Positions 1-6,947 of a stretch of DNA of 64,000 bases are shown here, piece after piece. The translations under genes and the position numbers were made by a program. Source of the stretch: an uncultured Prevotellaceae bacterium (GTDB taxonomy: Bacteria; Bacteroidota; Bacteroidia; Bacteroidales; Bacteroidaceae); NCBI GenBank assembly GCA_902790625.1, contig CADASP010000018.1:62001-126000 (forward strand), written 5' to 3'. Under the pieces are notes generated by a model that saw only the letters and a list, made by a program, of their open reading frames with translations, was not told where the DNA came from and did no database searches. Numbering within the stretch: position 1 is the stretch's first letter; each line of letters begins with the position of its first letter.

Positions 1-801
1 CTTGCCGCTGAGGCCGAGGCGCAGACTATCTACGACCAGGAGCGCACCGTGAAGCGGGTGGCACTGGTGGTCTTCTCCAGCAACTCGTCGCTCTGCGGAG
101 GCTTCAACGCCAACGTCATCAAGGAGATGACCAAAGCCGTGGATGCCATCACCGGCGAGCTGGGCAACGACAGCGTAGAGGTATATCCCGTGGGGCGAAA
201 GGTGACCGAGAAGGCCAGGAAACTGGGCTACAACGTGAAGTGCGACCTCGCCGACCTGGTCGACCACCCCAACGTGCGGCAGTGCATCGACCTGGCTATG
301 GAGCTGGGTATGCGCTTCGCCAAGGGCGAGATTGATAAGGTGCAGCTCATCTACCATCACTTCAAGAGCGCCGGGTCGCAGATACTCACCACCAAGACCT
401 TCCTGCCCATCGACATCGAGACCGAGCTGGAGCGCGACCACGAGCGCGACCTCACCACCAACGTGGTCACCAAGAAGGCACAGGACTATCTGAAGAAGAA
501 CCGTCGGCAGCGCGAGCAAAAGGAGGACGAGACGAAGCCCCTCAACGACAACTTCATCGTGGAGCCCGACATGGACACCGTCCTCGCGCAGCTCATACCC
601 AAGCTGGCCCACCTGATGCTCTACACTGCCCTCCTCGACAGCGTAGCCTCGGAGCACGCAGCGCGCATGGTGGCCATGCAGACAGCCACCGACAATGCCG
701 ACGAGCTGCTGCGCCAGCTGAACCTGCAATACAACAAGAGCCGCCAGCAAGCCATCACCAGCGAGTTGCTCGACATCGTGGGAGGCTCGGTGAACAACTA
801 A
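1..801 (+). CDS. atpG: ATP synthase F1 subunit gamma (5' partial)
   Basis: Gamma subunit of F1Fo ATP synthase, the central rotating stalk that couples proton flow to catalysis in the alpha3-beta3 head on the cytoplasmic membrane face. The frame is open from base 1, so the true start lies before the window; 266 residues are visible. The segment VVFSSNSSLCGGFN is the conserved N-terminal motif, and the C-terminal helix (SEHAARMVAMQTATDNADEL, then ITSELLDIVGG) is the family signature packed in the beta-subunit ring. The other atp genes should lie upstream, outside the window. A weak hairpin (TTTTCGT gca ACGAAAA, near 804-822) follows the stop and may end transcription. Confidence 0.96.
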   Translation, partial: LAAEAEAQTIYDQERTVKRVALVVFSSNSSLCGGFNANVIKEMTKAVDAITGELGNDSVEVYPVGRKVTEKARKLGYNVKCDLADLVDHPNVRQCIDLAMELGMRFAKGEIDKVQLIYHHFKSAGSQILTTKTFLPIDIETELERDHERDLTTNVVTKKAQDYLKKNRRQREQKEDETKPLNDNFIVEPDMDTVLAQLIPKLAHLMLYTALLDSVASEHAARMVAMQTATDNADELLRQLNLQYNKSRQQAITSELLDIVGGSVNN

Positions 802-1061
802 CCATTTTCGTGCAACGAAAAAAAATGGGAGGCCGTGTTTTTCACAGTCTCCCACTTTTCATTCCGCCCACTTTCATCCTCCGTTTTCATTCCCCCCGTT
901 TCCATTCCCTCCCGTTCCACTCTCTCCATCCTCTCCCTCCTTGCCTTGCTGTTCGGAGCTTTTTGCCGACGAGATGGTCGGCGCACAACGACTTCTTGAG
1001 CGGGGCCTTCCATTAGCGGGTCTATATGCTCCCCCCCAGGGGGGGGCGGGGGGAGGGGCTT

Positions 1062-1520
1062 CTATTCGCTTTCCAGGTACTTCCCCTTCTCATTGCTCAG
1101 GGTGGCCTCTCCGTCCTTGATGCGCTGTGCCAGCGAGGTGTAGGTCAGCTGCACGTCGTCGCGCATGCTCTTGATGCGGGTGGCACCAGTGGCACGGCAT
1201 CCCAAGCGCACAGCACGGATGTTCTGGCTCAGGTCGAACTTCTCCACGCTCACGGCGGGGGTGCTGATGGCGGTGGCCTTGAAGATGCACAGGTCGGCCA
1301 GCTTCACGGGCTGTCCCTCCAGCACCAGGTGCTTGATGCAGTCGGCGGCCTTGATGAGCACGGCATAGATCACGTCGCGGGTGTAGGGGCTGCCATGAAC
1401 GGCGATGTGCTCAGCCAGACGGTCAATCTCCCAAGGGTCGCGGTTGTGGATGCGTCCATACACCTTGCCATACTGGCGGCTCTCCTGGTTCTTGTTCTTG
1501 TAGAAATCAATCTCCAACAT
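1062..1520 (-). CDS. HU-family (HU-HIG) DNA-binding protein
   Basis: Histone-like DNA-binding protein of the Bacteroidota HU-HIG type, 152 residues from the ATG at 1520 (MLEIDFYKNKNQ). A TTG nine bases upstream would add three residues but is less likely. The family pattern is visible: N-terminal beta strand, HU-like helices with the segment GSPYTRDVIYAVLIKAADCIKHLVLEGQ, then a strand region where HU would have its DNA-binding arm. Paralogues of this family commonly sit beside BT4734/DUF3987 gene pairs in Bacteroidales, which matches the genes at 3.8-6.6 kb. The exact architectural role here is not known. It is transcribed from a strong consensus promoter at 1596-1627. Confidence 0.85.
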   Translation of the reverse strand: MLEIDFYKNKNQESRQYGKVYGRIHNRDPWEIDRLAEHIAVHGSPYTRDVIYAVLIKAADCIKHLVLEGQPVKLADLCIFKATAISTPAVSVEKFDLSQNIRAVRLGCRATGATRIKSMRDDVQLTYTSLAQRIKDGEATLSNEKGKYLESE

Positions 1521-1595
1521 AACGTTCAAATGTGTTTTTCATGGTTCAACTTTTTGTTTATTATCTCTCTGAATCCGCGCGCTGGATTACTGATG

Positions 1596-1627
1596 CAAAG
1601 ATACTAACTTTTTCTTTAACTACCAAA
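1596..1627 (-). promoter_or_regulatory. Bacteroidota-type promoter of the HU-like gene
   Basis: On the minus strand a -33 element TTTG (1627-1624) is followed after 20 bp by TATCTTTG (1603-1596), an exact fit to the TTTG-N19-21-TAnnTTTG housekeeping consensus. It lies about 75 bp upstream of the ATG at 1520. Confidence 0.75.
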
Positions 1628-1698
1628 TATTTATCCATTTATTTTCAGTATTTTATGCCATCGAATCGTTAAATTATCCTAACACGCTGCTGGCTCCT

Positions 1699-1769
1699 GG
1701 AAACGCCGCCATTTGCCCTTGGAAACGCCGCCGCTTTATCTTGGAAACGATGCATTTTCTTTTGAAAAG
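1699..1769. repeat. 22-bp direct tandem repeats (iteron-like)
   Basis: GGAAACG recurs at 1699, 1721 and 1743, with a degenerate fourth unit (TGAAAAG) at about 1763, giving an exact 22-bp period. The first two units share GGAAACGCCGCC. A period of two helical turns would put all units on one DNA face, as in protein-binding iterons. It lies between the HU-like gene and the inverted-repeat element that starts at 1982. Function is not known. Confidence 0.6.
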
Positions 1770-1835
1770 AGCGTGGAGTGTGCGCATCCCCCCCTTCAAC
1801 GGGTGTATGGAGGGGGGAGAGAATGAGCCAAGTAG

Positions 1836-2014
1836 ATTGCAAAATTGCAAAATTGCAAATTGCATTCACTTCGAAGTAGAGTGGGTAGAGTTATAAAATG
1901 GTAATTTTATATATAATATATTGATTATTAATTATTTATATTAAATATTATACATATTTTAACTATTTTCTTCTCTCTTAGAAAAAAAATGAATGCAATT
2001 TGCAATTTTGCAAT
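1836..2014. repeat. Left inverted-repeat end, with an opposed extra copy
   Basis: The 33 bases at 1982-2014 are the exact reverse complement of 6611-6643. A third copy of the 25-base core sits at 1844-1868, in the same orientation as the right end and preceded by one extra ATTGCAAA unit (1836-1843), so 1844-1868 and 1990-2014 also face each other across about 120 bp. The core is made of TTGCAA/TTGCAAT words. The stretch between is AT-rich and has no gene. Confidence 0.8.
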
Positions 2015-2170
2015 TTTTGCGTAAAGAAGGTAAGGGGGATTCAAGTGGGCTCATCTTACATACCAGGGGTGTTAAGTTTTGCAGAGGAGGAAACCTTCTC
2101 CCCCAATTGTTAAAATGTATAATATTTATAGTCGGTGCGCATAAAAAACAGAAAAAAAGATGTATATTTG

Positions 2171-2399
2171 CAATCACAAAATACATACTTTATTATATAT
2201 AAAATAATAGCATAGTATTTAATTAAAAAGAATTGCCTATAGAAAAAAGAACACGCAACCTGTAAGGAATATTTAGCGGCAACCCGGGCCTGCCCAGATG
2301 GTTACAACAGGGAGAGCCATCAGCCTACCTATCAGGATGGCAGAGGCAGAAACCGCAGGACGCGCACACAAGTAAAAAACTATTAGAAAAAAGCTCAGG
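2171..2399 (+). other. Leader region with possible 25-codon ORF
   Basis: This 229-base stretch lies between a possible -7 box TATATTTG (2163-2170, no good -33 seen) and the ATG at 2400. It has a GC-rich core (2270-2345) inside AT-rich flanks and one short open frame, ATG 2298 to TAA 2375 (25 codons, starting MVTTGRAISLP). I do not recognise an RNA family; the short frame may be chance. Confidence 0.2.
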
Positions 2400-3167
2400 A
2401 TGAGCAGGAGGCATAGAGAAACAGAAACAAAAGAAAACTACAAACCACAGCAGGCTGAGTCTCAAGAAGACGGCAGCCTTAGAGAAAAGCGCTCATTTTT
2501 AAGAAGCGCAAGTTCATTATTAAAATTTTCCGTGGTCAAGCGCGACGGAAGCAAAGATGGCTTTTCGTTATCAAAGATAGTGACAGCCATCTGTAAAGCC
2601 TTCTCAAAGGAAGAAATAGAGGTGGACGACAAATGGGTGAAGATACCCCGTTCTGCTTTCGACGAACAGGACAACGCTTTATTGAGTAAAATCCTGAAAC
2701 GCTCCGAACCTCAGCCAGAAGAAAAATCCAAGAGCAGTAAGAGAGGAGCAAATCCTATCAAGAGGATTTTCAATAAAATAGCTGATAGTAAGGTGATGGA
2801 GTTTTTTCATGATGCAATAAACAATGTTAAGGCGAAATGCGTTGAACTCTATGAGGGCTTAACGCAGTTTGCCATCTGCTTCCTCCATGGCAGCCACAAG
2901 GCTTTTGCCCCTGACGAAGACCCCTACCGCAAGTTATCGCATTTTTACGAAATGGTAAAAAGCGAATTCTTCGATATTCCAACGCGCAAGACCTTTAATA
3001 ATTACAACAACTGGTTTGTAAATTGGCGACCGGTGCTCTACAATGAGAGCCCGAAGGAAAAAAACGAAAGAAAACGGCATAGCCTTTGGAGGCGACTAAT
3101 AGAATGGATATCCCATTATCTTATCGAGATAGCTCCTGAATATGCTGTTCAACCATTAGGAGGGTGA
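2400..3167 (+). CDS. Hypothetical protein with ATP-cone-like N-terminal motif
   Basis: A 255-residue protein I do not recognise. It is AT-richer than the genes around it, basic, and has no signal peptide or membrane segment. Residues about 44-69 (FSVVKRDGSKDGFSLSKIV, then TAICKAF) resemble the first half of the ATP-cone found in ribonucleotide reductases and NrdR (v.KRdG....f...KI..Ai.kAF), but the second half of that domain is not evident. The C-terminal half (residues 180-245) is rich in Tyr, Trp and Phe. It lies inside the 33-bp inverted-repeat segment and ends in its own terminator, so it is probably a monocistronic passenger. The resemblance could be chance. Confidence 0.55.
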   Translation: MSRRHRETETKENYKPQQAESQEDGSLREKRSFLRSASSLLKFSVVKRDGSKDGFSLSKIVTAICKAFSKEEIEVDDKWVKIPRSAFDEQDNALLSKILKRSEPQPEEKSKSSKRGANPIKRIFNKIADSKVMEFFHDAINNVKAKCVELYEGLTQFAICFLHGSHKAFAPDEDPYRKLSHFYEMVKSEFFDIPTRKTFNNYNNWFVNWRPVLYNESPKEKNERKRHSLWRRLIEWISHYLIEIAPEYAVQPLGG

Positions 3168-3196
3168 GAGTCAAGACGACTCTCATCTTTTTTTGT
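3165..3196 (+). terminator. Rho-independent terminator
   Basis: TGAGAGTC (3165-3172), loop AAGAC, GACTCTCA (3178-3185), then a T-rich tract. The TGA stop codon of the upstream gene forms the first bases of the stem. Confidence 0.85.
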
Positions 3197-3245
3197 CTTG
3201 AATTTTTGGAAAATTAATGGAAAAAATTAATTGAAAAAATGTGCC

Positions 3246-3253
3246 TATCTTTG
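3246..3253 (+). promoter_or_regulatory. -7 promoter element of the primase-like cassette
   Basis: TATCTTTG at 3246-3253 fits the Bacteroidota TAnnTTTG box. No convincing -33 TTTG was found at the usual distance; the upstream DNA is A-tract rich. Transcription would begin near 3260, which excludes start codons before that. Confidence 0.5.
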
Positions 3254-3272
3254 CACTGTTAAATTTATTTTT

Positions 3273-3803
3273 ATGTACAGAGATTTTATGTACAGAGATA
3301 TGGTATCAACAGACAACAAAATCACCTACGTCAGCCGTCCCAAGGGGAAGCCTGACACGACAACGAAAGGAAAGATGAACGAATGGAGCAACGGCTACCG
3401 TGAGTTCATTCCGCAAGGGCAGAAGCCAAGTAACCGAACCATGCTGAAGCAGATAGGCAACTCGTCATTCTACAAGAGCGAGGGCGAGAAGGAATCGAGC
3501 TTCAGCCTACACCTGAACGTAGACGGGCGGAGCCAAGACCCCGTGGGCGAGATGTTCGAGCAGTTCATGCACCTGACGGAGGGCGAGCGCAAGCAAGCCC
3601 CGCAGATGCCCGAAGGACAGCGTGGGCGCATGCTCTTCGACAACGGGAGTCTGCAGCTTTGGCTCGACAACGACACCCACCAACTCACCATCATGGCCAG
3701 CCTGGCATGCTCGCCCGACATCGAGCGGCAACTGCTGCAGGCTCAAGCGCAGATGAACGTCACGCTGGGTCGCTATCGCACTGAAATCATGAATAATAAA
3801 TAG
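3273..3803 (+). CDS. Hypothetical protein of the BT4734/DUF3987 cassette
   Basis: Small soluble protein of 176 residues (167 if the third ATG at 3300 is used). Three in-frame ATGs (3273, 3288, 3300) follow the -7 box; the first two arise from a tandem duplication of ATGTACAGAGAT, so the MVSTDNK start at 3300 may be the original one. No recognised domain; the middle part is charged and the C-terminal 70 residues (DNGSLQLWLDNDTHQLTIM onward) look like an alpha/beta fold. It lies 11 bp ahead of the primase-like gene and is probably co-transcribed with it. No function is assigned. Confidence 0.7.
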   Translation: MYRDFMYRDMVSTDNKITYVSRPKGKPDTTTKGKMNEWSNGYREFIPQGQKPSNRTMLKQIGNSSFYKSEGEKESSFSLHLNVDGRSQDPVGEMFEQFMHLTEGERKQAPQMPEGQRGRMLFDNGSLQLWLDNDTHQLTIMASLACSPDIERQLLQAQAQMNVTLGRYRTEIMNNK

Positions 3804-3814
3804 AACGCGCGAAT

Positions 3815-4582
3815 ATGGAACCTTATCGATTTACTTTTCAGAACAACCAATTCACCGCGTCGTGTGAGCCTTGCACGGCCTCGGTGTTCGGCGCATTGGT
3901 GCGCAATGCGGTGGTGGCGTGGAAAATTGGAACGCGACAGGCCGTGGAACGTGCCGTGAGAGAGGGCAAGCCCCTCGATGAGTTCACGCGGCTGTCGGAC
4001 TTCCAGCGGTGGCGTATCTGGCAGGAGAGCCGCCCCAAGGCAGGCCAGACGACGGCCCTGCTGACTACGGCGGCCAAGCTGCTGCAATGGGTGCAGACGC
4101 TGAAGTGGAGCCTCCCCGACTTTATCTTTGCCGTGCGCGAGTTTGGGGCTGAGCCTAAGACCGACAAGGACGGCAATCAGGTACTTGATGCCCAGGGCAA
4201 GCCCGTGATGTACCGCCGCCGCAAGCAGGAGAACATCAAGCACCTCTCGGGACTTTTCATGAGCGACTACGACCACCTGCCCTTCCCTCCACAGGAGCTG
4301 TTTGAGCGCACACGAGCGAAAGGATTTCCGTGGAAGGTGCGGCTGGCACACCTCACATCGTCGGGCTGCGGCCTACGCCTGGTGTGCGAATGGATACCCG
4401 AGGTGGGGCGCATTGCCGACAACCAGTATCTGCAGGCCAAAGAGCTGGGCATGCTCAACGTGAAAGGCACCACGGGGAAGTTCGTCACCGACAATAGTTG
4501 CGTGAACGCCGACCGAATCTCATATTGCCCTCGTTTACAGGATATTTTGTATATTGACGAAGATAAATTGTTTAACCCTTAA
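3815..4582 (+). CDS. BT4734/BF3469-family protein (primase-like, VirE N-terminal type)
   Basis: 255-residue member of the BT4734-like family (PF08800), whose fold is related to the archaeo-eukaryotic primase/prim-pol superfamily. Visible signature: FMSDYDHLP (residues about 149-157, the acidic metal-site motif), the segment RLAHLTSSGCGLRLVCEW (about 175-192, the SxSGxGLR motif) and NADRISYCP (about 231-239). It is followed after 8 bp by the DUF3987 helicase-like gene, the normal partner in Bacteroidales, so the two may prime and unwind DNA for a mobile or phage-like element. Biochemical activity has not been established for this subfamily to my knowledge. Confidence 0.85.
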   Translation: MEPYRFTFQNNQFTASCEPCTASVFGALVRNAVVAWKIGTRQAVERAVREGKPLDEFTRLSDFQRWRIWQESRPKAGQTTALLTTAAKLLQWVQTLKWSLPDFIFAVREFGAEPKTDKDGNQVLDAQGKPVMYRRRKQENIKHLSGLFMSDYDHLPFPPQELFERTRAKGFPWKVRLAHLTSSGCGLRLVCEWIPEVGRIADNQYLQAKELGMLNVKGTTGKFVTDNSCVNADRISYCPRLQDILYIDEDKLFNP

Positions 4583-4590
4583 AAATCATT

Positions 4591-6582
4591 ATGGAAGAGC
4601 AACTGATTCCTTTTAGCGAGTTCGACCGCATGTACGGCGACTCGTATCGCAACGAGAACAGTGGGGCCCTGAATCCCGACCATGTGCTGCCCAGCAACAC
4701 TGCGAGCGATGCCAGCGGCGAGTCATCAACCCCCCAGTCGGCCGATGGCGACGCTGCCAAGCAGCTTGCCGACAGCGTGAAGCCCCTGAGCCACGAACTG
4801 AGCCTCGACGTGTTTGGCCACTCCGTTGTGGACTACGTGAACACGATGCTGCCCAACGGTGCCCCCGAAGGCTCGCGCCACAAGTTTGCACTGAAGGTGG
4901 CATCCGATGCCATCCTGCTCTACGATGGCAACATGGAGCGTGTGCGGCGCTTACTGCTGTCGCTACAGTGGGTGCAGGACATCATTGCTGAGCGCGGCAT
5001 GACCGAGATAGAGCGCATCATCACAGCCGCCATGAAGCGCATGGAGAAGCGCGAGGCCGAAAACCTCTACGACCCGCAGCCATCGAAAGAGATGCGCCGT
5101 GCCATCAAGTTGGTGACGGGGTGCGACTACAGCCAGCTGCTGCGCGAAGAGAAAGCCAGTGCCATGGGCGAGGCAGTAGCACTCCAGGACGACATCATCG
5201 GCATGCTGGAGCGCATTGGCGCACGGCTGGAGCGATTGTCGAAGCACTTCGAGCTGCTCAGACTGCTCTGCCACCAGCTGAAGCGCCGACACTTCATTGC
5301 CGCGCTCTACGTGGGCGGAGGATTCGGCATGACGCTCATGACGCGATGCTGGTACCGCTTCTGGGCAGAGCCAGGCCGCAGGTGCCGCCTGAACAGCATC
5401 GTAGAGCTGATAGGTCGCTCGGGGTCGGGGAAGCACATCGCCGTAGACCTCTACAGGCTGATGATGGACCCTGTCAAGAAGGCCGATGCCGCACAAATAG
5501 ATGCCCTGAACCGCTGGAATGAGGAGCGCGACCAGAAGAGTGGCGGCGAGAAAAACAAAACCCCGCGCCCGAAGGGCATCCTGCGCTGTCTGCCCAGCGA
5601 AGCCTCGGCAGCGGCTATACGCGAGGCGGAGTTCAATGCCAAGGAGACCATCCAGGGCGAGGAATGGCCCCTGCATGTCAGCCAGTTCAATAGTGAGCTC
5701 GACGACCTATTGGCGCAGCAGAAGAAGGGCTACATGAACATCGAGGCACTCTTTCTGAAGAGCTTGCACAACGAGCCTGCGGGCAGTTTCCTGAAGACCA
5801 GCAGCTCGATAGTGGGCGAGTACGACGTGCATTTCAACGGCGTTTACACAGGCACTGAGGATGCCCTGGCCAAGCAGAACTCCACCTCCAACTTTGCCCG
5901 AGGTCTGCTGCAGCGACTCGCCGTAGTGCCTATGGGCGACACGAACTTCGAGATGCGCGAGAACCGCGAATACACCGATGCCGACCGTCAGCGCGAGAAC
6001 AGCATACGCGAGTGGGCCTATCGCATGGATTCGTGCAAAGGCGAGATTCCCTGCAAGGACATCAGCGACGCCCTGCATGGCTGGACGGCACGCCGCATGG
6101 CCGATGCCAAGGAGGAGGACTCGAAAGCACTCGAAGATTTGCTGAAGCGCCCCTGCTGGATAGCCATCAATCTGGCTCTGCCCTATATCGTTACCCGCCA
6201 TTGGGACCAGATGGTGCAGACCGAGGACGGACGCATGATGTGCGGCCCCGACTTCAAGACCGACCGCTACGACCGTGAGCTGGCACTGGCCATCTGCGAC
6301 GCTCAGTTCGCCTTCCAGCAGCATTTCTTCCTGGCCACGGGCGAGAAGTTGTACGACGACCGTCAAGCCATCGAAGCCTCAAACGTGCGCCATCAGCAGA
6401 AGACGCTATTGGCCTATCGCCGTCTGCCCAACCCCTGCACCAGCGAAGACATCGACCGCGAATATGGCTATAATGGCGTGAAGGGCAGCATCTTCAGCCG
6501 CATGAAGCGACTGCAAGACGACGGCCTGCTGCAGAAAATTCGCACAGGCGAGCACAAGGGCATGTACCGCAAGTTGGTGTAG
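4591..6582 (+). CDS. DUF3987 domain protein (helicase/primase-associated ATPase-like)
   Basis: 663 residues, DUF3987 family (PF13148). The centre has a P-loop-like motif (LIGRSGSGKH, about residues 273-282) followed by acidic segments (SQFNSELDDLLAQQKKGY about 364-381; VYTGTEDAL), as in virus-type helicases fused to primases. The last 80 residues (LLAYRRLPNPCTSEDIDREY, then SIFSRMKRLQDDGLLQKI) look like a winged helix. The lysine is followed by His rather than Ser/Thr, so ATPase activity is uncertain. It forms a tight unit with the BT4734 gene and ends 28 bp before the right inverted repeat, so it is the last gene of that element. Confidence 0.85.
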   Translation: MEEQLIPFSEFDRMYGDSYRNENSGALNPDHVLPSNTASDASGESSTPQSADGDAAKQLADSVKPLSHELSLDVFGHSVVDYVNTMLPNGAPEGSRHKFALKVASDAILLYDGNMERVRRLLLSLQWVQDIIAERGMTEIERIITAAMKRMEKREAENLYDPQPSKEMRRAIKLVTGCDYSQLLREEKASAMGEAVALQDDIIGMLERIGARLERLSKHFELLRLLCHQLKRRHFIAALYVGGGFGMTLMTRCWYRFWAEPGRRCRLNSIVELIGRSGSGKHIAVDLYRLMMDPVKKADAAQIDALNRWNEERDQKSGGEKNKTPRPKGILRCLPSEASAAAIREAEFNAKETIQGEEWPLHVSQFNSELDDLLAQQKKGYMNIEALFLKSLHNEPAGSFLKTSSSIVGEYDVHFNGVYTGTEDALAKQNSTSNFARGLLQRLAVVPMGDTNFEMRENREYTDADRQRENSIREWAYRMDSCKGEIPCKDISDALHGWTARRMADAKEEDSKALEDLLKRPCWIAINLALPYIVTRHWDQMVQTEDGRMMCGPDFKTDRYDRELALAICDAQFAFQQHFFLATGEKLYDDRQAIEASNVRHQQKTLLAYRRLPNPCTSEDIDREYGYNGVKGSIFSRMKRLQDDGLLQKIRTGEHKGMYRKLV

Positions 6583-6610
6583 CCGACACATCGTCCATCC
6601 CCCTTCTTAG

Positions 6611-6643
6611 ATTGCAAAATTGCAAATTGCATTCATTTTTTTT
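6611..6643. repeat. Right 33-bp inverted-repeat end
   Basis: Exact reverse complement of 1982-2014. Together they bracket a 4,662-bp segment with one hypothetical gene and the three-gene primase-like cassette. The rest of the gap to 6947 shows no gene, only the promoter of the lyase operon at its end. Confidence 0.8.
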
Positions 6644-6886
6644 GATTGCTACCGAATGCCAGGAGTGGGGGGATGGTTGACTGGGGAATAAATAAGAGGG
6701 CAGGTTTCGCGTGGAGACCTGTCCTCGATTTTTATGGTGTGGCGGTGTTGTTTTTTTGTAACCCAGTCTTTTTGCATTTCTCTCGTTTTTTCGTCGCTCG
6801 GCGCTCGCGTCGCTTGCTTTTTGCAAGAACTTTGCCGTCTTCGACAGCCAATTTTCTCCGTCTCGGCAAAAAAAGGAACAAGTTCC

Positions 6887-6917
6887 TTTGTTTTGCTCTC
6901 GACTTTTCGTAACTTTG
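6887..6917 (+). promoter_or_regulatory. Promoter of the pectin/xylan operon
   Basis: TTTG (6887-6890), 19 bp, TAACTTTG (6910-6917): full match to the Bacteroidota consensus, 30 bp before the lyase ATG. Confidence 0.8.
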
Positions 6918-6947
6918 CAAGCTGAAAACTAAAGCTACACAAATTAC

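Noticed and set aside
1026..1607. Plus-strand 193-codon frame over the HU-like gene
   Set aside because: Antisense to a recognisable HU-HIG protein with a consensus promoter.
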